A stretch of DNA of 64,000 bases from Bdellovibrionales bacterium (GTDB lineage Bacteria > Bdellovibrionota > UBA1018 > CAIMNF01), in NCBI GenBank assembly GCA_947502835.1, contig CANNBJ010000001.1, positions 1 to 64,000 on the forward strand, read 5' to 3'. A program made the position numbers and the translations under genes. The notes under the pieces are model-generated. The model was given only the letters and a program-made list of their open reading frames with translations, did not search any database and was not told the DNA's origin. The first letter of the stretch is position 1; every line of letters begins with the position of its first letter. Shown in pieces: positions 9,045 through 18,943 of this stretch.

Positions 9045-9566
9045 ATGAAACTCATCGCGATCGCCGCAGTCGGTAAGAATGGAGCTCTCGGATGGAAGGG
9101 AAAACTTCCCTGGAATTTACCCGAGGACCTTCGCTACTTCAGGGATTCCACCCGTGGTCAGATTGTCCTGATGGGGCGCAAAACCTATGATTCGCTCGGG
9201 AAACCCCTGCCCAAGCGTGAAAATGCCGTCTTGACCCGGGACCGCTCATTTCAGGCTGCGGGGGTTCGGGTATTCCATGATCTTGAGTCTGCGGTTCACT
9301 TCTACGGGAGCGCACCTGAGTTTCGTGAGCTGGATTTGTTTGTCATCGGAGGAGCGGAGATTTATTCGCTTTCGCTCCCGTTTCTCCATGAAATCCTGCT
9401 GACCGAGATTGAGGGGGAGTTCGAGGCGGACGCGTTCTTTCCGGGATATTCCGGCGGGGAATTTTCGATTCCGGGGTTTGAAAGAGTGGAAACACGACCC
9501 GGTCTGGAGTGTGATTCGGCATCCCACCGGTATCGTTTTTCGAGGTTTCGGCGCGCAAAATCCTGA
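9045..9566 (+). CDS. folA: Dihydrofolate reductase
   Basis: The 173-aa protein reduces dihydrofolate to tetrahydrofolate with NADPH. It shows the N-terminal strand MKLIAIAAVGKNGALGW, the substrate loop KLPWNLPEDLRYFRDST (the acidic residue of the PED/LKYF motif is present), the cofactor motif VLMGRKTYDSLG and the FVIGGAEIYS turn. It is the second gene of the thyA-folA operon. The 254 bp that follow hold no gene; they are AT-rich and probably contain the promoter of the regulator at 9821. Confidence 0.97.
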   Translation: MKLIAIAAVGKNGALGWKGKLPWNLPEDLRYFRDSTRGQIVLMGRKTYDSLGKPLPKRENAVLTRDRSFQAAGVRVFHDLESAVHFYGSAPEFRELDLFVIGGAEIYSLSLPFLHEILLTEIEGEFEADAFFPGYSGGEFSIPGFERVETRPGLECDSASHRYRFSRFRRAKS

Positions 9567-9820
9567 TCAAACCGCCTTGCTCGGGAAATGCGGAACCTTC
9601 TTTCTTCAAAAAAACCCATGAAAATCATGCACCTTTTCCGCGCAACAGGAAAAAGGCGAATTAAAATATTATCGTTGAATAATTAAATTAAACGTGATTA
9701 GTTGAATCCACTTCGAAAGGTGCGGTTCCTGCGTGGTTTCACGCCGAGCCGGACCTCCGGAGTAAACGAAAAAGATTGATTTAAACCCTGCGCAGGAGTG
9801 CGCAAAAGGAGAAAACAAAG

Positions 9821-10291
9821 ATGAGAAGAGGTCGGCCAAAAGGCAAATCCACCGATAAACGTTCCTTCGGTCCCCTCGGGGATTTGATCCGGAAAAAGCG
9901 CCTGGAGCGCAATCTGGGGTTGCTCGATGTTGCGAAAGCCGTGAAATGCTCGGTTCAATTCATTTCGAACATCGAGCATGGTCGTGCCCCGCTTCCGTGG
10001 GACAAGGCGGAGAGGCTTTCCACGTATCTTGAGATTCCGATGGAGGATCTGCAGGCTGCGAATCTGTCAATTCGTGCCGATTACAAGAGTTTCATGGCGA
10101 CGTCGAGAGGAAAGCGGGTGGCGAAGGCCAATACCGTCCTCGGCTCCGTCCGTGAAGTGACCGGAGCGCTTGCCGCCCAATCCGGTACCGACGCGCAGCT
10201 GAGTGATTTCATCAAGTCGGTGCAAGCCCTGCCCATGGCAAACCGGAAAAGATTCTACGCGGAGGCCAGAAAGCTTCTCGAAACTTTGTAG
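9821..10291 (+). CDS. XRE-family transcriptional regulator with an AT-hook-like N-terminus
   Basis: The 156-aa protein starts RRGRPKGKSTDK, which contains an AT-hook core (GRP with flanking basic residues), then a Cro/CI helix-turn-helix at about residues 20-75 (LIRKKRLERNLGLLDVAKAV, then SVQFISNIEHGRAPL). The C-terminal 80 residues are helical with no ligand domain seen. AAAGGAG lies 9 nt before the ATG. The gene is single and ends at a strong hairpin terminator. The AT-rich upstream region would suit autoregulation, but no operator was pinned down. Confidence 0.85.
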   Translation: MRRGRPKGKSTDKRSFGPLGDLIRKKRLERNLGLLDVAKAVKCSVQFISNIEHGRAPLPWDKAERLSTYLEIPMEDLQAANLSIRADYKSFMATSRGKRVAKANTVLGSVREVTGALAAQSGTDAQLSDFIKSVQALPMANRKRFYAEARKLLETL

Positions 10292-10313
10292 CCGAGGGGT
10301 GATTTCATTGGGG

Positions 10314-10355
10314 AAGAGGGCCCGGGGTTGTGATACCCTGAGGCCCTCTTTTTTT
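10314..10355 (+). terminator. Intrinsic terminator after the XRE gene
   Basis: AAGAGGGCC (10314-10322) pairs with GGCCCTCTT (10342-10350), and the stem runs into T tracts up to 10355. The next ATG (10356) follows at once, so this hairpin also sits where the leader of the HNH gene should be. Confidence 0.88.
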
Positions 10356-10688
10356 ATGGGTTCTGACGACGAATTTTATTTTTTGAACAAGGACGATACC
10401 GATCCCAAGAGGCTCAAGGCCGAGCGGGAGAAGGCCCGTGAGCTTCGAAAAACCCCTTGGTGGAGGGAAAAGCTGAAGACCGGCCTTTGTCATTATTGCA
10501 ACCATAAGTTTCGGGCCAGCGAACTCACTATGGATCACCTTGTGCCCCTTGCGCGGGGAGGCAGGTCGGTGAAGAACAACCTCGTACCGGCATGCAAAGC
10601 ATGCAATGCCGGAAAGCGCCTTTCCACCCCTGTGGACCTGCTTTTGAAGCAAATCGAGTCCGGGAAAAAGGGCGACCCCGAATCCTGA
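10356..10688 (+). CDS. HNH endonuclease-like protein
   Basis: A 110-aa protein with a short acidic N-terminus, a basic helical stretch (KRLKAEREKARELRKTPWW) and then a complete zinc-ribbon HNH fold: CHYC, TMDHLVPLARGG, NNLVPACKACN. The two Cys-x2-Cys pairs bind structural zinc and the DH...N residues form the beta-beta-alpha-Me active site. Such small HNH proteins are common as house-keeping nucleases of unknown role. The ATG comes directly after the T tract of a terminator and has no ribosome-binding site, so a TTG at 10383 or weak translation is possible. Confidence 0.83.
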   Translation: MGSDDEFYFLNKDDTDPKRLKAEREKARELRKTPWWREKLKTGLCHYCNHKFRASELTMDHLVPLARGGRSVKNNLVPACKACNAGKRLSTPVDLLLKQIESGKKGDPES

Positions 10689-10818
10689 GTGGCAATCTCT
10701 CTCATTGATGCGCGCCGCGTCCTGATTTTGGAATTTGTGAATTGTCACACCAAAGTCATTGCCAACTTTTCGAGTTTTCAATACCGTGTGGGAATTCCAG
10801 CAGTACGTTTAAATAGGT

Positions 10819-10845
10819 GAAAGCTCAAGGGATGCTTGAGCTTTC
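10819..10845 (+). promoter_or_regulatory. Perfect 11-bp inverted repeat in the act operon leader
   Basis: GAAAGCTCAAG (10819-10829) and CTTGAGCTTTC (10835-10845) are separated by 5 nt, 33 bp upstream of the actA ATG. No T tract follows, so it is not a terminator. It can be an mRNA stabiliser hairpin or an operator near the transcription start. Confidence 0.55.
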
Positions 10846-10877
10846 CGCGATCAACAAAGGAATTGGAGCAACCCAGC

Positions 10878-11456
10878 ATGAACTCTGGTCTGCGCAAATT
10901 TGCGTTATTTGGAGCGGTGGTAAGCATTGGCCTGCTTTTGGCGGCCTGGACGGTTCTTCCACGAACGTCGAATCAAGGCTACGAGCCGGATCAGCCGATC
11001 CCCTTCAGTCATAAGCTTCACGCGGGCACTTTCAAGATGGATTGCCGTTATTGTCACGGGGGCGCCTACAAGGGAGCTCATGCAACCGTGCCTTCCGTAT
11101 CCACCTGCATGAACTGTCACTCCCTTGTGTATCCGGAAAGTCCTTGGATGCAGAAAATCAAGAAAACGTACGCGGAAGGAAAGCCGATTGAATGGGTGCG
11201 GATCCATGAGGTTCCGGACCATGTGCACTTCAATCACAAGCGGCACGTTTCAAAGGGGGTTTCCTGTGAGACCTGTCATGGAAATGTGAAGGAAATGGAC
11301 AAGGTCTATCAGGCGCAACCGCTGACGATGGGGTGGTGCTTGAATTGCCATCGCGGATTCGAAACCCCGCAGTATCTGAGAAAGAAGATCCATCCCGAGA
11401 ATCCGGAGGGAACGGATCCTGTTGCACCGTTCACCTGTAACACCTGTCACTATTAA
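10878..11456 (+). CDS. actA: Alternative complex III subunit A, pentahaem cytochrome c
   Basis: The 192-aa protein has one N-terminal membrane segment (residues 8-26) and five CxxCH haem motifs: CRYCH, CMNCH, CETCH, CLNCH and CNTCH. Together with the periplasmic layout this is the pentahaem ActA, which accepts electrons from the iron-sulfur subunit ActB and passes them to the mono-haem ActE or the oxidase. GGAG lies 9 nt before the ATG at 10878; an earlier in-frame ATG at 10836 falls inside the leader hairpin and is less likely. First gene of the six-gene act operon. Confidence 0.95.
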   Translation: MNSGLRKFALFGAVVSIGLLLAAWTVLPRTSNQGYEPDQPIPFSHKLHAGTFKMDCRYCHGGAYKGAHATVPSVSTCMNCHSLVYPESPWMQKIKKTYAEGKPIEWVRIHEVPDHVHFNHKRHVSKGVSCETCHGNVKEMDKVYQAQPLTMGWCLNCHRGFETPQYLRKKIHPENPEGTDPVAPFTCNTCHY

Positions 11457-11473
11457 TTTTGGAGCGGATGAAA

Positions 11474-14400
11474 ATGGAACCCACGCAAAAGCCAGTATCA
11501 GAAATGAAGTTCGAGAAACCCCGCCATTGGGTGAGTGTCGAGGAATTGAAGCCCGAGTATTGGGCGGACGGAGAAGCGCAAGCCCGCCATTCCCAGGAGT
11601 TCTTCGACAAACCGATCGAAACCCTTGAGAAGATCGAGGCGATGGATCGGGCCGGAGTATCGCGCCGGGACTTCCTGACCGTGATGGGAGCCAGCATGGC
11701 GATGGCGAGTTTTGCCTGTGCTCGCAGGCCCGTGAACAAGATCATTCCCTATGTGGTTCAGCCGCAGGAGATGACTCCCGGTAATCCGCTTTATTTCTCC
11801 TCCACATGCCGCGAATGCGCCAACGCGTGCGGCCTCATTGTGAAGACCCGCGAGGGGCGCCCCATCAAGCTCGAAGGAAATGATTCCCATCCGGTGAACG
11901 GAGGCTCGCTCTGCGCGCAGGGGCAGGCTTCGGTTCTGAACCTTTATGATCCTGACCGGCTCAAGAAGCCAATGAAGGGGGCGAAGGGTGGTTCAAAATC
12001 CGCCCTCAATTGGGCGGAGGCGGATGCCTTGGTTGTGGACGCACTGAAGGCATCGAAGAGGGTAAGGATCCTCTCCCTTCAGGAGTCGAGTGAAAGCTCG
12101 CGTCGAGCGATTCGTGAATTCATGTCGGCCTTTGCGGATGCAAAATGGATCGAGGCGGATCCCGTGGGGCTGGACGAAGTTGCCGAAGGTCAGAGTGAGA
12201 GTTATGGCACCCGGGTGGTGCCGGAGTATGCATTCGATCGTGCCGAGATGGTTCTATCCATCGGTGCGGACTTCCTCGGAACCTGGGGAAATCCCGTCGG
12301 AAACGCCCAAAAATGGTCGAAGATGCGCAAGCTTTCCCAGGCAAAGGATTCACTCTCCAAGCTTGTGGTGTTTGAGAGCAACATGAGCAATACAGGCGCG
12401 AGTGCGGATGAGCGGTTTCCCATCCTCCCCGGTTCCGAAGTTGCGGTGGGGCTTGCAATCGCTCACGAGATGATTGTGGTTCAAAAGAAGGGAAAATTTG
12501 CAGGAAATGCGGATGTTTCCGCGTATCTGGCGGGTTCTCTCGAAGAGTGGTCCTCCAAGGCAGGTTCGCTTGATGCCGGGAAACTGAAAAAAGTCGTATC
12601 TGATCTTTGGGAGTCAAGAGGCAAGGGAATTGTCCTCGCGGGCGGAAGTCGCGGGCTCCAGGTTGTGGTGAACCTTCTCAACAGCAACCTCGAAAATGAG
12701 GGAAAGACAATCGACGGAACCGCAAACGTGGTTCCACATACCGGATCCATCCATTCCTTGACCGCGCTTCAATCGGAGCTCGAGGCGGGTCTTGTGGATG
12801 TCCTGATCGTTCATGGAGCCAATCCCGTGTACACCATGCCGAAAGGGCAGGCGTTCGGCGAGGCCATGAAGAAAGCGAAACTTGTGGTGGCGGTCGGGGA
12901 TCGCATCGACGAGACTGGTGCTTTTGCCGATGTTGTTCTTGCCGAGAACCACTATTTGGAAAGTTGGGGAGATGCCCGTCCGAATGCATCGACCTATTCC
13001 GTACAGCAACCGACCATTGCGCCATTGTTTGATACACGATGCTTTGAAGACATGATGGTGGGCTGGGTGCGCGGTGGAATCAAAGCCACAGGGCTTCTGG
13101 CCCAAGTGGCGCAGAACCCAAAAGGAAGCTATTACGAGTACGTAAAAGAAAACTGGAAGCAGACGCTTTATCCATCCCATGGAAAAGGACAAAGCTTCAA
13201 TGACTTCTGGGAAACGACCCTGCAGCAAGGGGTTTTGGCTGGCAAGCCCGGCCCTGCGAGAGAGCGCTCCTTCAAAGCCTCGTCGCTCAAGCTTGCGAAG
13301 GACGAATCCGCAAAAATCAAGACCCTCTCCCTTGGAAAAAAGAGCACCGGAGCTGTGATGGAGGCGTCCGGCCTGATGCTCGGGCTTTATTTCAAAGGAT
13401 CCATGGGTGACGGAAGATCCGCGAACAATGCCTGGCTTCAGGAGATGCCGGATCCGATTACCACCGTGACTTGGGACAACCACCTCAACATCGGGCCCGC
13501 CCATGCATCCGAGCTTGGTCTCCAGACAAACGACGTGGTGATCCTGAAGGGTGCTCAAGGTTCCTTTGAGATTCCCGTGAAGGTTCAGCCAGGAATTGCC
13601 AAGGGAGCCGCAACCCTCGCACTGGGATACGGCCGTACGGCTGCGGGAGCGGTCGGAAACGGAGTGGGGCAGAATGCCTTCATCTTCAGCGAACTCGCTG
13701 GCCAGGCGGGAATGACCTATTCCGGAACCGAGGTTTCCATCACGAAAACCGGAAAGAAATACCAACTGGCCGAGACCCAACTTCACCACAAGATCATGGG
13801 GCGTCCGATCTTGAACGAGATCAGCTATGACGAGTTCAAGAAAGACCCGAACGCGTCCATGGAAACCGAGCCCCATCTCAAGATGGACAAGGTTCCGACC
13901 CTTTGGTCCGAGCCCTTCGATTATTCGAAGAGTCCTCATCGCTGGATGCTCGCAGTGGATCTCCACTCGTGCACCGGATGTGGAGCATGTGTGATCGCGT
14001 GCCAGGCCGAAAACAACACTCCTGTCGTGGGACGTGACCGTGTTCGCCAGAGCCGTGAAATGCACTGGATGCGGATCGACCGCTATTACATGGGCGACGA
14101 GAACAACCCCACAGTGGCATTCCAGCCGATGATGTGTCAGCACTGCGAAAATGCCCCTTGTGAAACAGTGTGCCCGGTGGTTGCGACCTCCCACAGCGAA
14201 GATGGTCTCAATCAGATGACCTACAGTCGTTGTGTCGGAACCCGCTACTGCCAGAACAACTGTCCTTACAAAACCCGGCGCTTCAACTTCTTTGATCACT
14301 GGAAGGATGTGAAGGACACGGCAAACATGGTCTGGAACCCGGATGTCACTGTTCGGTCACGCGGAATCATGGAAAAGTGCACCTTCTGCGTTCAGCGGAT

Positions 14401-14671
14401 CAATGAAGCGAAGGGCAAGGCCAAGGACAAGAAAGCCGACATCAAGGACGGGGATCTCAAGACCGCGTGTCAGCAGACCTGTCCGACCGATGCGATCATT
14501 TTTGGAAATGTGAACGACAAGGAGAGTGCGATCAACGCGTGGATCAAGAATCCGAGAGCGTTCCGTTCCATGGAAATTCTCAACACCAGACCTGCGGTTC
14601 ACTATCTCACCAAGGTGAGAAACGCAGAAGGATCAGTAGCAGAGGGAGGCAAAGGACATGGCCACAGCTAA
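11474..14671 (+). CDS. actB: Alternative complex III subunit B, molybdopterin-like and Fe-S fusion
   Basis: A 1065-aa fusion protein. A Tat-type motif SRRDFL is at residues 63-68, so it is exported folded. The first ~750 residues are a molybdopterin-oxidoreductase-like domain with a Cys cluster (CRECANAC ... LCAQG); in characterised complexes this part carries no Mo. The C-terminal part is a PsrB-like ferredoxin domain with four clusters: [35 protein letters not shown] and [17 protein letters not shown]. The ATG at 11474 has GGAG at the right distance; ATG 11468 is too close. The 3' end overlaps actC by 14 nt, implying translational coupling. Confidence 0.95.
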   Translation: MEPTQKPVSEMKFEKPRHWVSVEELKPEYWADGEAQARHSQEFFDKPIETLEKIEAMDRAGVSRRDFLTVMGASMAMASFACARRPVNKIIPYVVQPQEMTPGNPLYFSSTCRECANACGLIVKTREGRPIKLEGNDSHPVNGGSLCAQGQASVLNLYDPDRLKKPMKGAKGGSKSALNWAEADALVVDALKASKRVRILSLQESSESSRRAIREFMSAFADAKWIEADPVGLDEVAEGQSESYGTRVVPEYAFDRAEMVLSIGADFLGTWGNPVGNAQKWSKMRKLSQAKDSLSKLVVFESNMSNTGASADERFPILPGSEVAVGLAIAHEMIVVQKKGKFAGNADVSAYLAGSLEEWSSKAGSLDAGKLKKVVSDLWESRGKGIVLAGGSRGLQVVVNLLNSNLENEGKTIDGTANVVPHTGSIHSLTALQSELEAGLVDVLIVHGANPVYTMPKGQAFGEAMKKAKLVVAVGDRIDETGAFADVVLAENHYLESWGDARPNASTYSVQQPTIAPLFDTRCFEDMMVGWVRGGIKATGLLAQVAQNPKGSYYEYVKENWKQTLYPSHGKGQSFNDFWETTLQQGVLAGKPGPARERSFKASSLKLAKDESAKIKTLSLGKKSTGAVMEASGLMLGLYFKGSMGDGRSANNAWLQEMPDPITTVTWDNHLNIGPAHASELGLQTNDVVILKGAQGSFEIPVKVQPGIAKGAATLALGYGRTAAGAVGNGVGQNAFIFSELAGQAGMTYSGTEVSITKTGKKYQLAETQLHHKIMGRPILNEISYDEFKKDPNASMETEPHLKMDKVPTLWSEPFDYSKSPHRWMLAVDLHSCTGCGACVIACQAENNTPVVGRDRVRQSREMHWMRIDRYYMGDENNPTVAFQPMMCQHCENAPCETVCPVVATSHSEDGLNQMTYSRCVGTRYCQNNCPYKTRRFNFFDHWKDVKDTANMVWNPDVTVRSRGIMEKCTFCVQRINEAKGKAKDKKADIKDGDLKTACQQTCPTDAIIFGNVNDKESAINAWIKNPRAFRSMEILNTRPAVHYLTKVRNAEGSVAEGGKGHGHS

Positions 14672-16040
14672 TCACGAAACGCTCAAGCCGATTCAGGATG
14701 TACTCGTTACAGGGGACAGAACGTTTGCGGAAGTGAACGAGGATGTGGCGCGCCCGCTGGAGAACTTTCCAACAGGGAAGTGGTGGGTGTGTTTCATCGC
14801 CGCCATGGCAGCCTTTTTCATGGGTGCCGTACTTCTTCTTGAGACCTTCAAGAACGGGGTGGGGCTCTGGGGGCTCAACCAGCCCGTGGGCTGGGGTAAC
14901 GATGTGACCACCTTCGTGTTCTGGGTGGGGATTGGTCACGCAGGGACCTTGATTTCTGCGATTCTCTTCTTGTTCCGGCAGAAGTGGCGGACGGGGATCA
15001 ACCGCTCGGCCGAGGCCATGACGATTTTCGCGGTCATGACTGCGGGGATGGTGATCTTGACGCATACGGGACGCGCATGGCTTGCTGCTTTCTGGCTCCT
15101 TCCGTATCCGAATCAGCGCCAGCTTTGGCCGAACTTCCGTTCGCCTCTGGAGTGGGACGTGTTCGCGGTTTCGACCTATTTCACGATCTCCCTGATCTTC
15201 TGGTACACGGGTCTTGTGCCGGATCTTGCTTCCATCCGGGATCGCGCGAAAAACAAGGTGCGCAAGTTTTTGCTGACCATTGCATCCCTCGGTTGGCGCG
15301 GATCGAACAAGCAGTGGGTGCATTACGAGCAGGCGTATTTGATTTTTGCAGGCCTTTCGACTCCGCTCGTTTTGTCGGTTCACTCGGTGGTCTCGTTTGA
15401 CTTCGCGGTCTCCCAGCTACCGGGCTGGCACACCACAATCTTCCCGCCGTACTTCGTCGCAGGAGCGATCTTCTCAGGGTTTGCCATGGTTGTGACACTT
15501 CTGGTGCTCGCGCGTGAGGCGTTCAACCTGAAGCACTACATCACCATGGATCACCTGGAGAAGATGAACAAGATCATCATGACCACCGGGATGCTCGTGG
15601 GGTATGCCTACGCGGTTGAATTTTTCATCGCCTGGTACTCCGGCTCCACCTTCGAACGCGCGACCTTCATCAACCGTGCTTTCGGGGATTACTGGTGGGC
15701 GTACTGGATCATGGTTTCCTGCAACGTGTTCATTCCTCAGCTCTTCTGGGTGAAAAAGTTCCGTCGCTCGATTCCAGTGATGTTCGTGGTGTCCCTCTAT
15801 GTGAACATCGGGATGTATTTTGAGCGGTTCGTGATCATTGTAACCTCCCTTCATCACGACTTCCTGCCCTCCAGTTGGGCGAACTACATCCCAAGCTGGG
15901 TGGAACTCGGAATGTTCACAGGGTGGATCGGATTCTTCTTCATCTGGTTCCTTCTGTTCGTGCGCTTCCTTCCATCCATTGCCATGGGCGAAGTGAAGTC
16001 GGTCATGGATCAACCTCGCAAAGGAGCAAGTCATGCATAA
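14658..16040 (+). CDS. actC: Alternative complex III subunit C, NrfD/PsrC-like quinol-binding membrane protein
   Basis: The 460-aa integral membrane protein has about ten hydrophobic helices. It begins with a soluble stretch ([20 protein letters not shown]) and then shows the NrfD-family pattern. It should hold the quinol-oxidation site of the complex and is a paralogue of ActF. AGGGAGGC precedes the ATG inside actB, and the end overlaps actD by 8 nt. Residues such as [15 protein letters not shown] and [11 protein letters not shown] match the family's helix pairs. No cofactor motif is expected. Confidence 0.94.
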   Translation: MATANHETLKPIQDVLVTGDRTFAEVNEDVARPLENFPTGKWWVCFIAAMAAFFMGAVLLLETFKNGVGLWGLNQPVGWGNDVTTFVFWVGIGHAGTLISAILFLFRQKWRTGINRSAEAMTIFAVMTAGMVILTHTGRAWLAAFWLLPYPNQRQLWPNFRSPLEWDVFAVSTYFTISLIFWYTGLVPDLASIRDRAKNKVRKFLLTIASLGWRGSNKQWVHYEQAYLIFAGLSTPLVLSVHSVVSFDFAVSQLPGWHTTIFPPYFVAGAIFSGFAMVVTLLVLAREAFNLKHYITMDHLEKMNKIIMTTGMLVGYAYAVEFFIAWYSGSTFERATFINRAFGDYWWAYWIMVSCNVFIPQLFWVKKFRRSIPVMFVVSLYVNIGMYFERFVIIVTSLHHDFLPSSWANYIPSWVELGMFTGWIGFFFIWFLLFVRFLPSIAMGEVKSVMDQPRKGASHA

Positions 16041-16611
16041 GGAAAATGCCGTTCCTGTGTTGTCCGGAGTGGTCGGTTTTTTTGATGATCCCGAGAGCCT
16101 CACCGAGGCCGCGGCGAAGGTGAGGGATTCAAGCTACAAGCAGTTTGATTGCTTCACTCCTTATGCGGTTCATGGTCTTGAGCATGCGCAGGGGCTTCCG
16201 CGCTCCAAGGTTCCGTATGTCACCGGGATTTTTGCATTCACGGGTACGGCAACCGCATTTGCGTGGCAGTATGCGGCCTCCGCAACCTGGTGGCCCCACA
16301 TCATCGGCGGAAAGCCGATGAATTCCCTGCCTGCCTTCGTCCCGATCATTTTCGAGTTGTCGGTGCTCTTTGGCGGGATTGCGACTTTTTTCGGGATGCT
16401 TGCCTTCAATCGTCTCCCGAACCTGAAAAAGCGGGCCTTTGATCCTTCGATCACGAACAACCGGTTTGCCATCATGATTGAGAATCCGAATGAGGAGATC
16501 GAAGACGAAGAAGAACATGTGGCGTTTTCACCGGAGCAGGCGGAACAGTTCCTGAAATCCGTGGGCGCCAAGGATGTGAGAAAGGTATACAACGAAGGGT
16601 GGTTTTCATGA
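16033..16611 (+). CDS. actD: Alternative complex III subunit D (DUF3341)
   Basis: The 192-aa protein begins with a cytosolic ferredoxin-like part ([21 protein letters not shown]) followed by two transmembrane helices around residues 60-85 and 103-125, then an acidic tail ([20 protein letters not shown]). This is the DUF3341 architecture of ActD, a structural subunit that packs against ActC/ActF. It overlaps actC by 8 nt and actE by 4 nt (ATGA), typical of a tightly coupled operon. Confidence 0.93.
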   Translation: MHKENAVPVLSGVVGFFDDPESLTEAAAKVRDSSYKQFDCFTPYAVHGLEHAQGLPRSKVPYVTGIFAFTGTATAFAWQYAASATWWPHIIGGKPMNSLPAFVPIIFELSVLFGGIATFFGMLAFNRLPNLKKRAFDPSITNNRFAIMIENPNEEIEDEEEHVAFSPEQAEQFLKSVGAKDVRKVYNEGWFS

Positions 16612-17198
16612 AGACCATGAAGCTTCTGGGCGGGTTGAGTGCCGCGGGGATGTTGGTGAGCGGCTGTTACGTGAAACACAAGGATCCGTACTATGTGTAC
16701 GCCCCTGATATGCATTTCAGTGTCGCGCTGAAGGCTCAGGAAGAGGGGGCCACTCGCCCGATTCCCGCGGGAGCGATTTCCCGTGAATCCAGACCTTACG
16801 AGATCGCAAGCATGGATGACGCCGCACGCAATCCGAATCCCGTGAAGAGATCCCGGGACTCATTGAACGCGGGTCGGGATTTGTACAATTCCTACTGCAT
16901 TGTCTGCCACGGCCAGTACGGGGAAGGGGATGGCACGGTGACTTCCATGCCGAATTGGCCTCGCCCTCTGATGCCAAGGCCGCCGAGTCTTCAAAGCGAG
17001 AAGATCCGGGATTACAAGGACGGACAGATTTTTCACGTTATTTCGATGGGCCAAAACACCATGCCGTCCTACGCCGAGAAGCTGAATCCGGAGGAACGGT
17101 GGCAGGTGGTTCACTACCTTCGCGCCCTCTACCGGGCCAAACATCCGACAGCCGAGGACCTGAAAAAGGCCGAAGGCATGGTCGAGGAAAACATCTAG
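16608..17198 (+). CDS. actE: Alternative complex III subunit E, mono-haem cytochrome c lipoprotein
   Basis: The 196-aa protein has a lipoprotein signal with Cys20 (MLVSGC) and one haem motif CIVCH at residues 97-101, in a class I cytochrome c domain; a candidate axial Met lies in SMGQNTMPSYAEKL. It should sit on the outer face of the inner membrane and shuttle electrons from ActA to the oxidase. The ATG at 16608 overlaps the actD stop (ATGA). A longer frame from 16599 is not needed. Confidence 0.94.
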   Translation: MKTMKLLGGLSAAGMLVSGCYVKHKDPYYVYAPDMHFSVALKAQEEGATRPIPAGAISRESRPYEIASMDDAARNPNPVKRSRDSLNAGRDLYNSYCIVCHGQYGEGDGTVTSMPNWPRPLMPRPPSLQSEKIRDYKDGQIFHVISMGQNTMPSYAEKLNPEERWQVVHYLRALYRAKHPTAEDLKKAEGMVEENI

Positions 17199-17217
17199 GA
17201 AAGATCGAGGAGAGTTT

Positions 17218-18426
17218 ATGGGTAATGCACATGTGATGGATCATAAAATCGAGAATCCGGGTGTGTTGAAGGCGTCCGGCACGATGACCGGGCTGTTCTT
17301 CGCGCTGATCATCATCGGCATCATCTCGTTCTTTGTGCTTTTTGGAACGAGCGCCCCGCATGCATGGTCTGCTTTGCTGCGGGCGCACTTCTACTTTCTC
17401 GGTGTTTCCATGTGCGCCTTGTTTTTCGTGGTGATCCAATGGGTGACCACATCGATGTGGAGCGCTCCCGTGCGCAGGATTGCGGAGGCGTTTACTGCCT
17501 ATATTCCGTTTCTCTTGGTGTCCACGGTGCTTGTCATTCTCGGTGCCCATTCCATTTTTGAATGGACCCATGTCGAGCAGGTGAAAAACGATCCCATCAT
17601 TTCAGGGAAGCTTGGCTACCTCAACATGGGGTTCTTTGTGACCCGCACCCTCATTGCGGTGCTCGGGTGGATTCTTTTTGCACGCAAGATTGTAGGTGGC
17701 TCCCTGCGGTCTGATTCCGGGGTGACCTACCAGCCGATCTTCGAGGGGAACCGCAAGTTCGGGGTTGCGTTCCTCGCGTTCTTTGCGATTACGTTCTCGA
17801 TGTCGGCTTTCGACCAGTTGATGTCTTTGGATCCCCATTTCTTCTCGACCATGTTCGGGGTGTATACTTTTGCCGGAAGCTACCAGACCTTTTTCGCCTT
17901 CTTCGCAATTGTTGTGATCCTCATGAAGCGGGCGGGGTATCTCGGAAAGGTCGTGAACGAGAATCACATTCACGACATTGCAAAACTCATGTTCGCATTC
18001 ACGGTGTTTTGGGCCTACACAGGGTTCTCCCAGTACATGCTGATTTGGTATGCCAACCTTCCTGAGGAAACCGGATACTTCCTCCTGCGTTTCAACGAGG
18101 GTTGGGAGCCTTGGACGATTTCGTTGTTTGTCGGGAAATTCTTCATGCCGTTCTTCCTTTTGCTGCCAAGAGGCAACAAAAGAAGCGAGGAAGTGGTTTT
18201 CTTGACGGCATGCTGGATCATTGCAATGGAGTATCTGGATTTGAACTGGATGATCCAGCCGCAGGTATTCTCAGCCGGACCGAAAATCCACTGGGCGGAC
18301 ATCGGTGTATGGCTCGGGTTCCTTGGAGTGTTTGGCTTGATGGTGAGCAGATTCTTGCAAAAACACAATGTGGTCGCGATTCGGGATCCGTATCTCCCGG
18401 ATTCCGTGTTTCATCATCACATCTAA
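17218..18426 (+). CDS. actF: Alternative complex III subunit F, NrfD-like membrane protein
   Basis: The 402-aa polytopic protein has about ten transmembrane helices and is the second NrfD-like subunit, paralogous to ActC. Family features include SALLRAHFYFLGVSMCALFF, the FDQLMSLDPHFFSTMFGVY segment and the FTVFWAYTGFSQYMLIWYA helix. It probably contributes to proton translocation or assembly of the complex. GAGGAG lies 7 nt before the ATG, and the gene follows actE after 19 nt. A hairpin terminator directly downstream closes the operon. Confidence 0.93.
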   Translation: MGNAHVMDHKIENPGVLKASGTMTGLFFALIIIGIISFFVLFGTSAPHAWSALLRAHFYFLGVSMCALFFVVIQWVTTSMWSAPVRRIAEAFTAYIPFLLVSTVLVILGAHSIFEWTHVEQVKNDPIISGKLGYLNMGFFVTRTLIAVLGWILFARKIVGGSLRSDSGVTYQPIFEGNRKFGVAFLAFFAITFSMSAFDQLMSLDPHFFSTMFGVYTFAGSYQTFFAFFAIVVILMKRAGYLGKVVNENHIHDIAKLMFAFTVFWAYTGFSQYMLIWYANLPEETGYFLLRFNEGWEPWTISLFVGKFFMPFFLLLPRGNKRSEEVVFLTACWIIAMEYLDLNWMIQPQVFSAGPKIHWADIGVWLGFLGVFGLMVSRFLQKHNVVAIRDPYLPDSVFHHHI

Positions 18427-18433
18427 GGGCGCG

Positions 18434-18465
18434 AAGGCGGATCGCAAGATCAGGCCGCCTTTTTC
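18434..18465 (+). terminator. Terminator of the act operon
   Basis: AAGGCGG (18434-18440) pairs with CCGCCTT (18455-18461), followed by a short T run. The hairpin overlaps the last codons of the convergent small gene, so both transcripts meet here. Confidence 0.75.
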
Positions 18466-18656
18466 TTCTGTTCGCTCCTTTGTTCCCTTGTGGGAAACGG
18501 GATGACCTCCGCCAGAGGTGCGTCCTCGGGGATGGGCTTTGAATCGTTCCCTTGTTGTTTTGCTTTGATCCGATCAATGAGTTCACGGTTGATCTTCGCA
18601 AAGTAAGCTTCTTCTGCATCATAGCCACTATGGGCCCAATAGTTTTTGAGGATCAT
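18450..18656 (-). CDS. Small hypothetical protein (68 aa)
   Basis: The 68-aa product (MILKNYWAHSGYDAEEAYFA..., then basic, Lys/Gln-rich) has no signal or membrane segment and ends in a poly-Lys tail KKKAA. The N-terminal half looks like an ordered amphipathic helix-hairpin (AEEAYFAKINRELIDRIKAK); the rest is low complexity. The start has only a weak purine stretch upstream. It is convergent with actF, and its stop lies within the terminator stem. Codon use and the non-random first half make it likely real. I do not recognise a family. Confidence 0.55.
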   Translation of the reverse strand: MILKNYWAHSGYDAEEAYFAKINRELIDRIKAKQQGNDSKPIPEDAPLAEVIPFPTREQRSEQKKKAA

Positions 18657-18734
18657 AGTGTTCTATTTTACCCGGATTGGGGGCGGGGGAATAGATGTGT
18701 CAGGATTGATCAGTTCGAATCAAGTTGACTCAAA

Positions 18735-18787
18735 TTGACTCAAATGAAATGCCGCTGTTTGAAAGGCATGGATTCTGAGGGGTGTCC
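18735..18787 (+). repeat. Island-flanking direct repeat, copy A
   Basis: A 53-bp sequence starting TTGACTCAAATG and ending GAGGGGTGTCC matches 48 of 53 bases of copy B at 25784-25836, in the same orientation. An extra TTGACTCAAA unit precedes it at 18725-18734. The 156 bp between this copy and the subtilase stop hold no gene I can support. Confidence 0.85.
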
Positions 18788-18943
18788 CCACGGACTCACC
18801 AAGCCCAAAGAGGACTTTGCAGTCCCGAGTTTACCTTGCAATCTATTCTTGGACGAATTTCTTCTGAATTTTACATACGCAGCGAAGTTCATCTGCCGTG
18901 GCGAAATCACTCCATCGGTCATTGATTTGCTTCCGAGTTAAAT

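Noticed and set aside
12614-14299. 561-codon frame on the minus strand opposite actB
   Set aside because: ActB on the plus strand has four Fe-S cluster motifs and a Tat signal; the reverse frame has none.
11474-14671. Nitrate or polysulfide reductase catalytic subunit
   Set aside because: The fusion of the molybdopterin-like and ferredoxin parts, plus the ActA/C/D/E/F neighbours, identify alternative complex III.
18735-18941. 68-codon plus-strand frame beginning in repeat copy A
   Set aside because: No Shine-Dalgarno site, and the start lies in the repeat. A small gene cannot be fully excluded.
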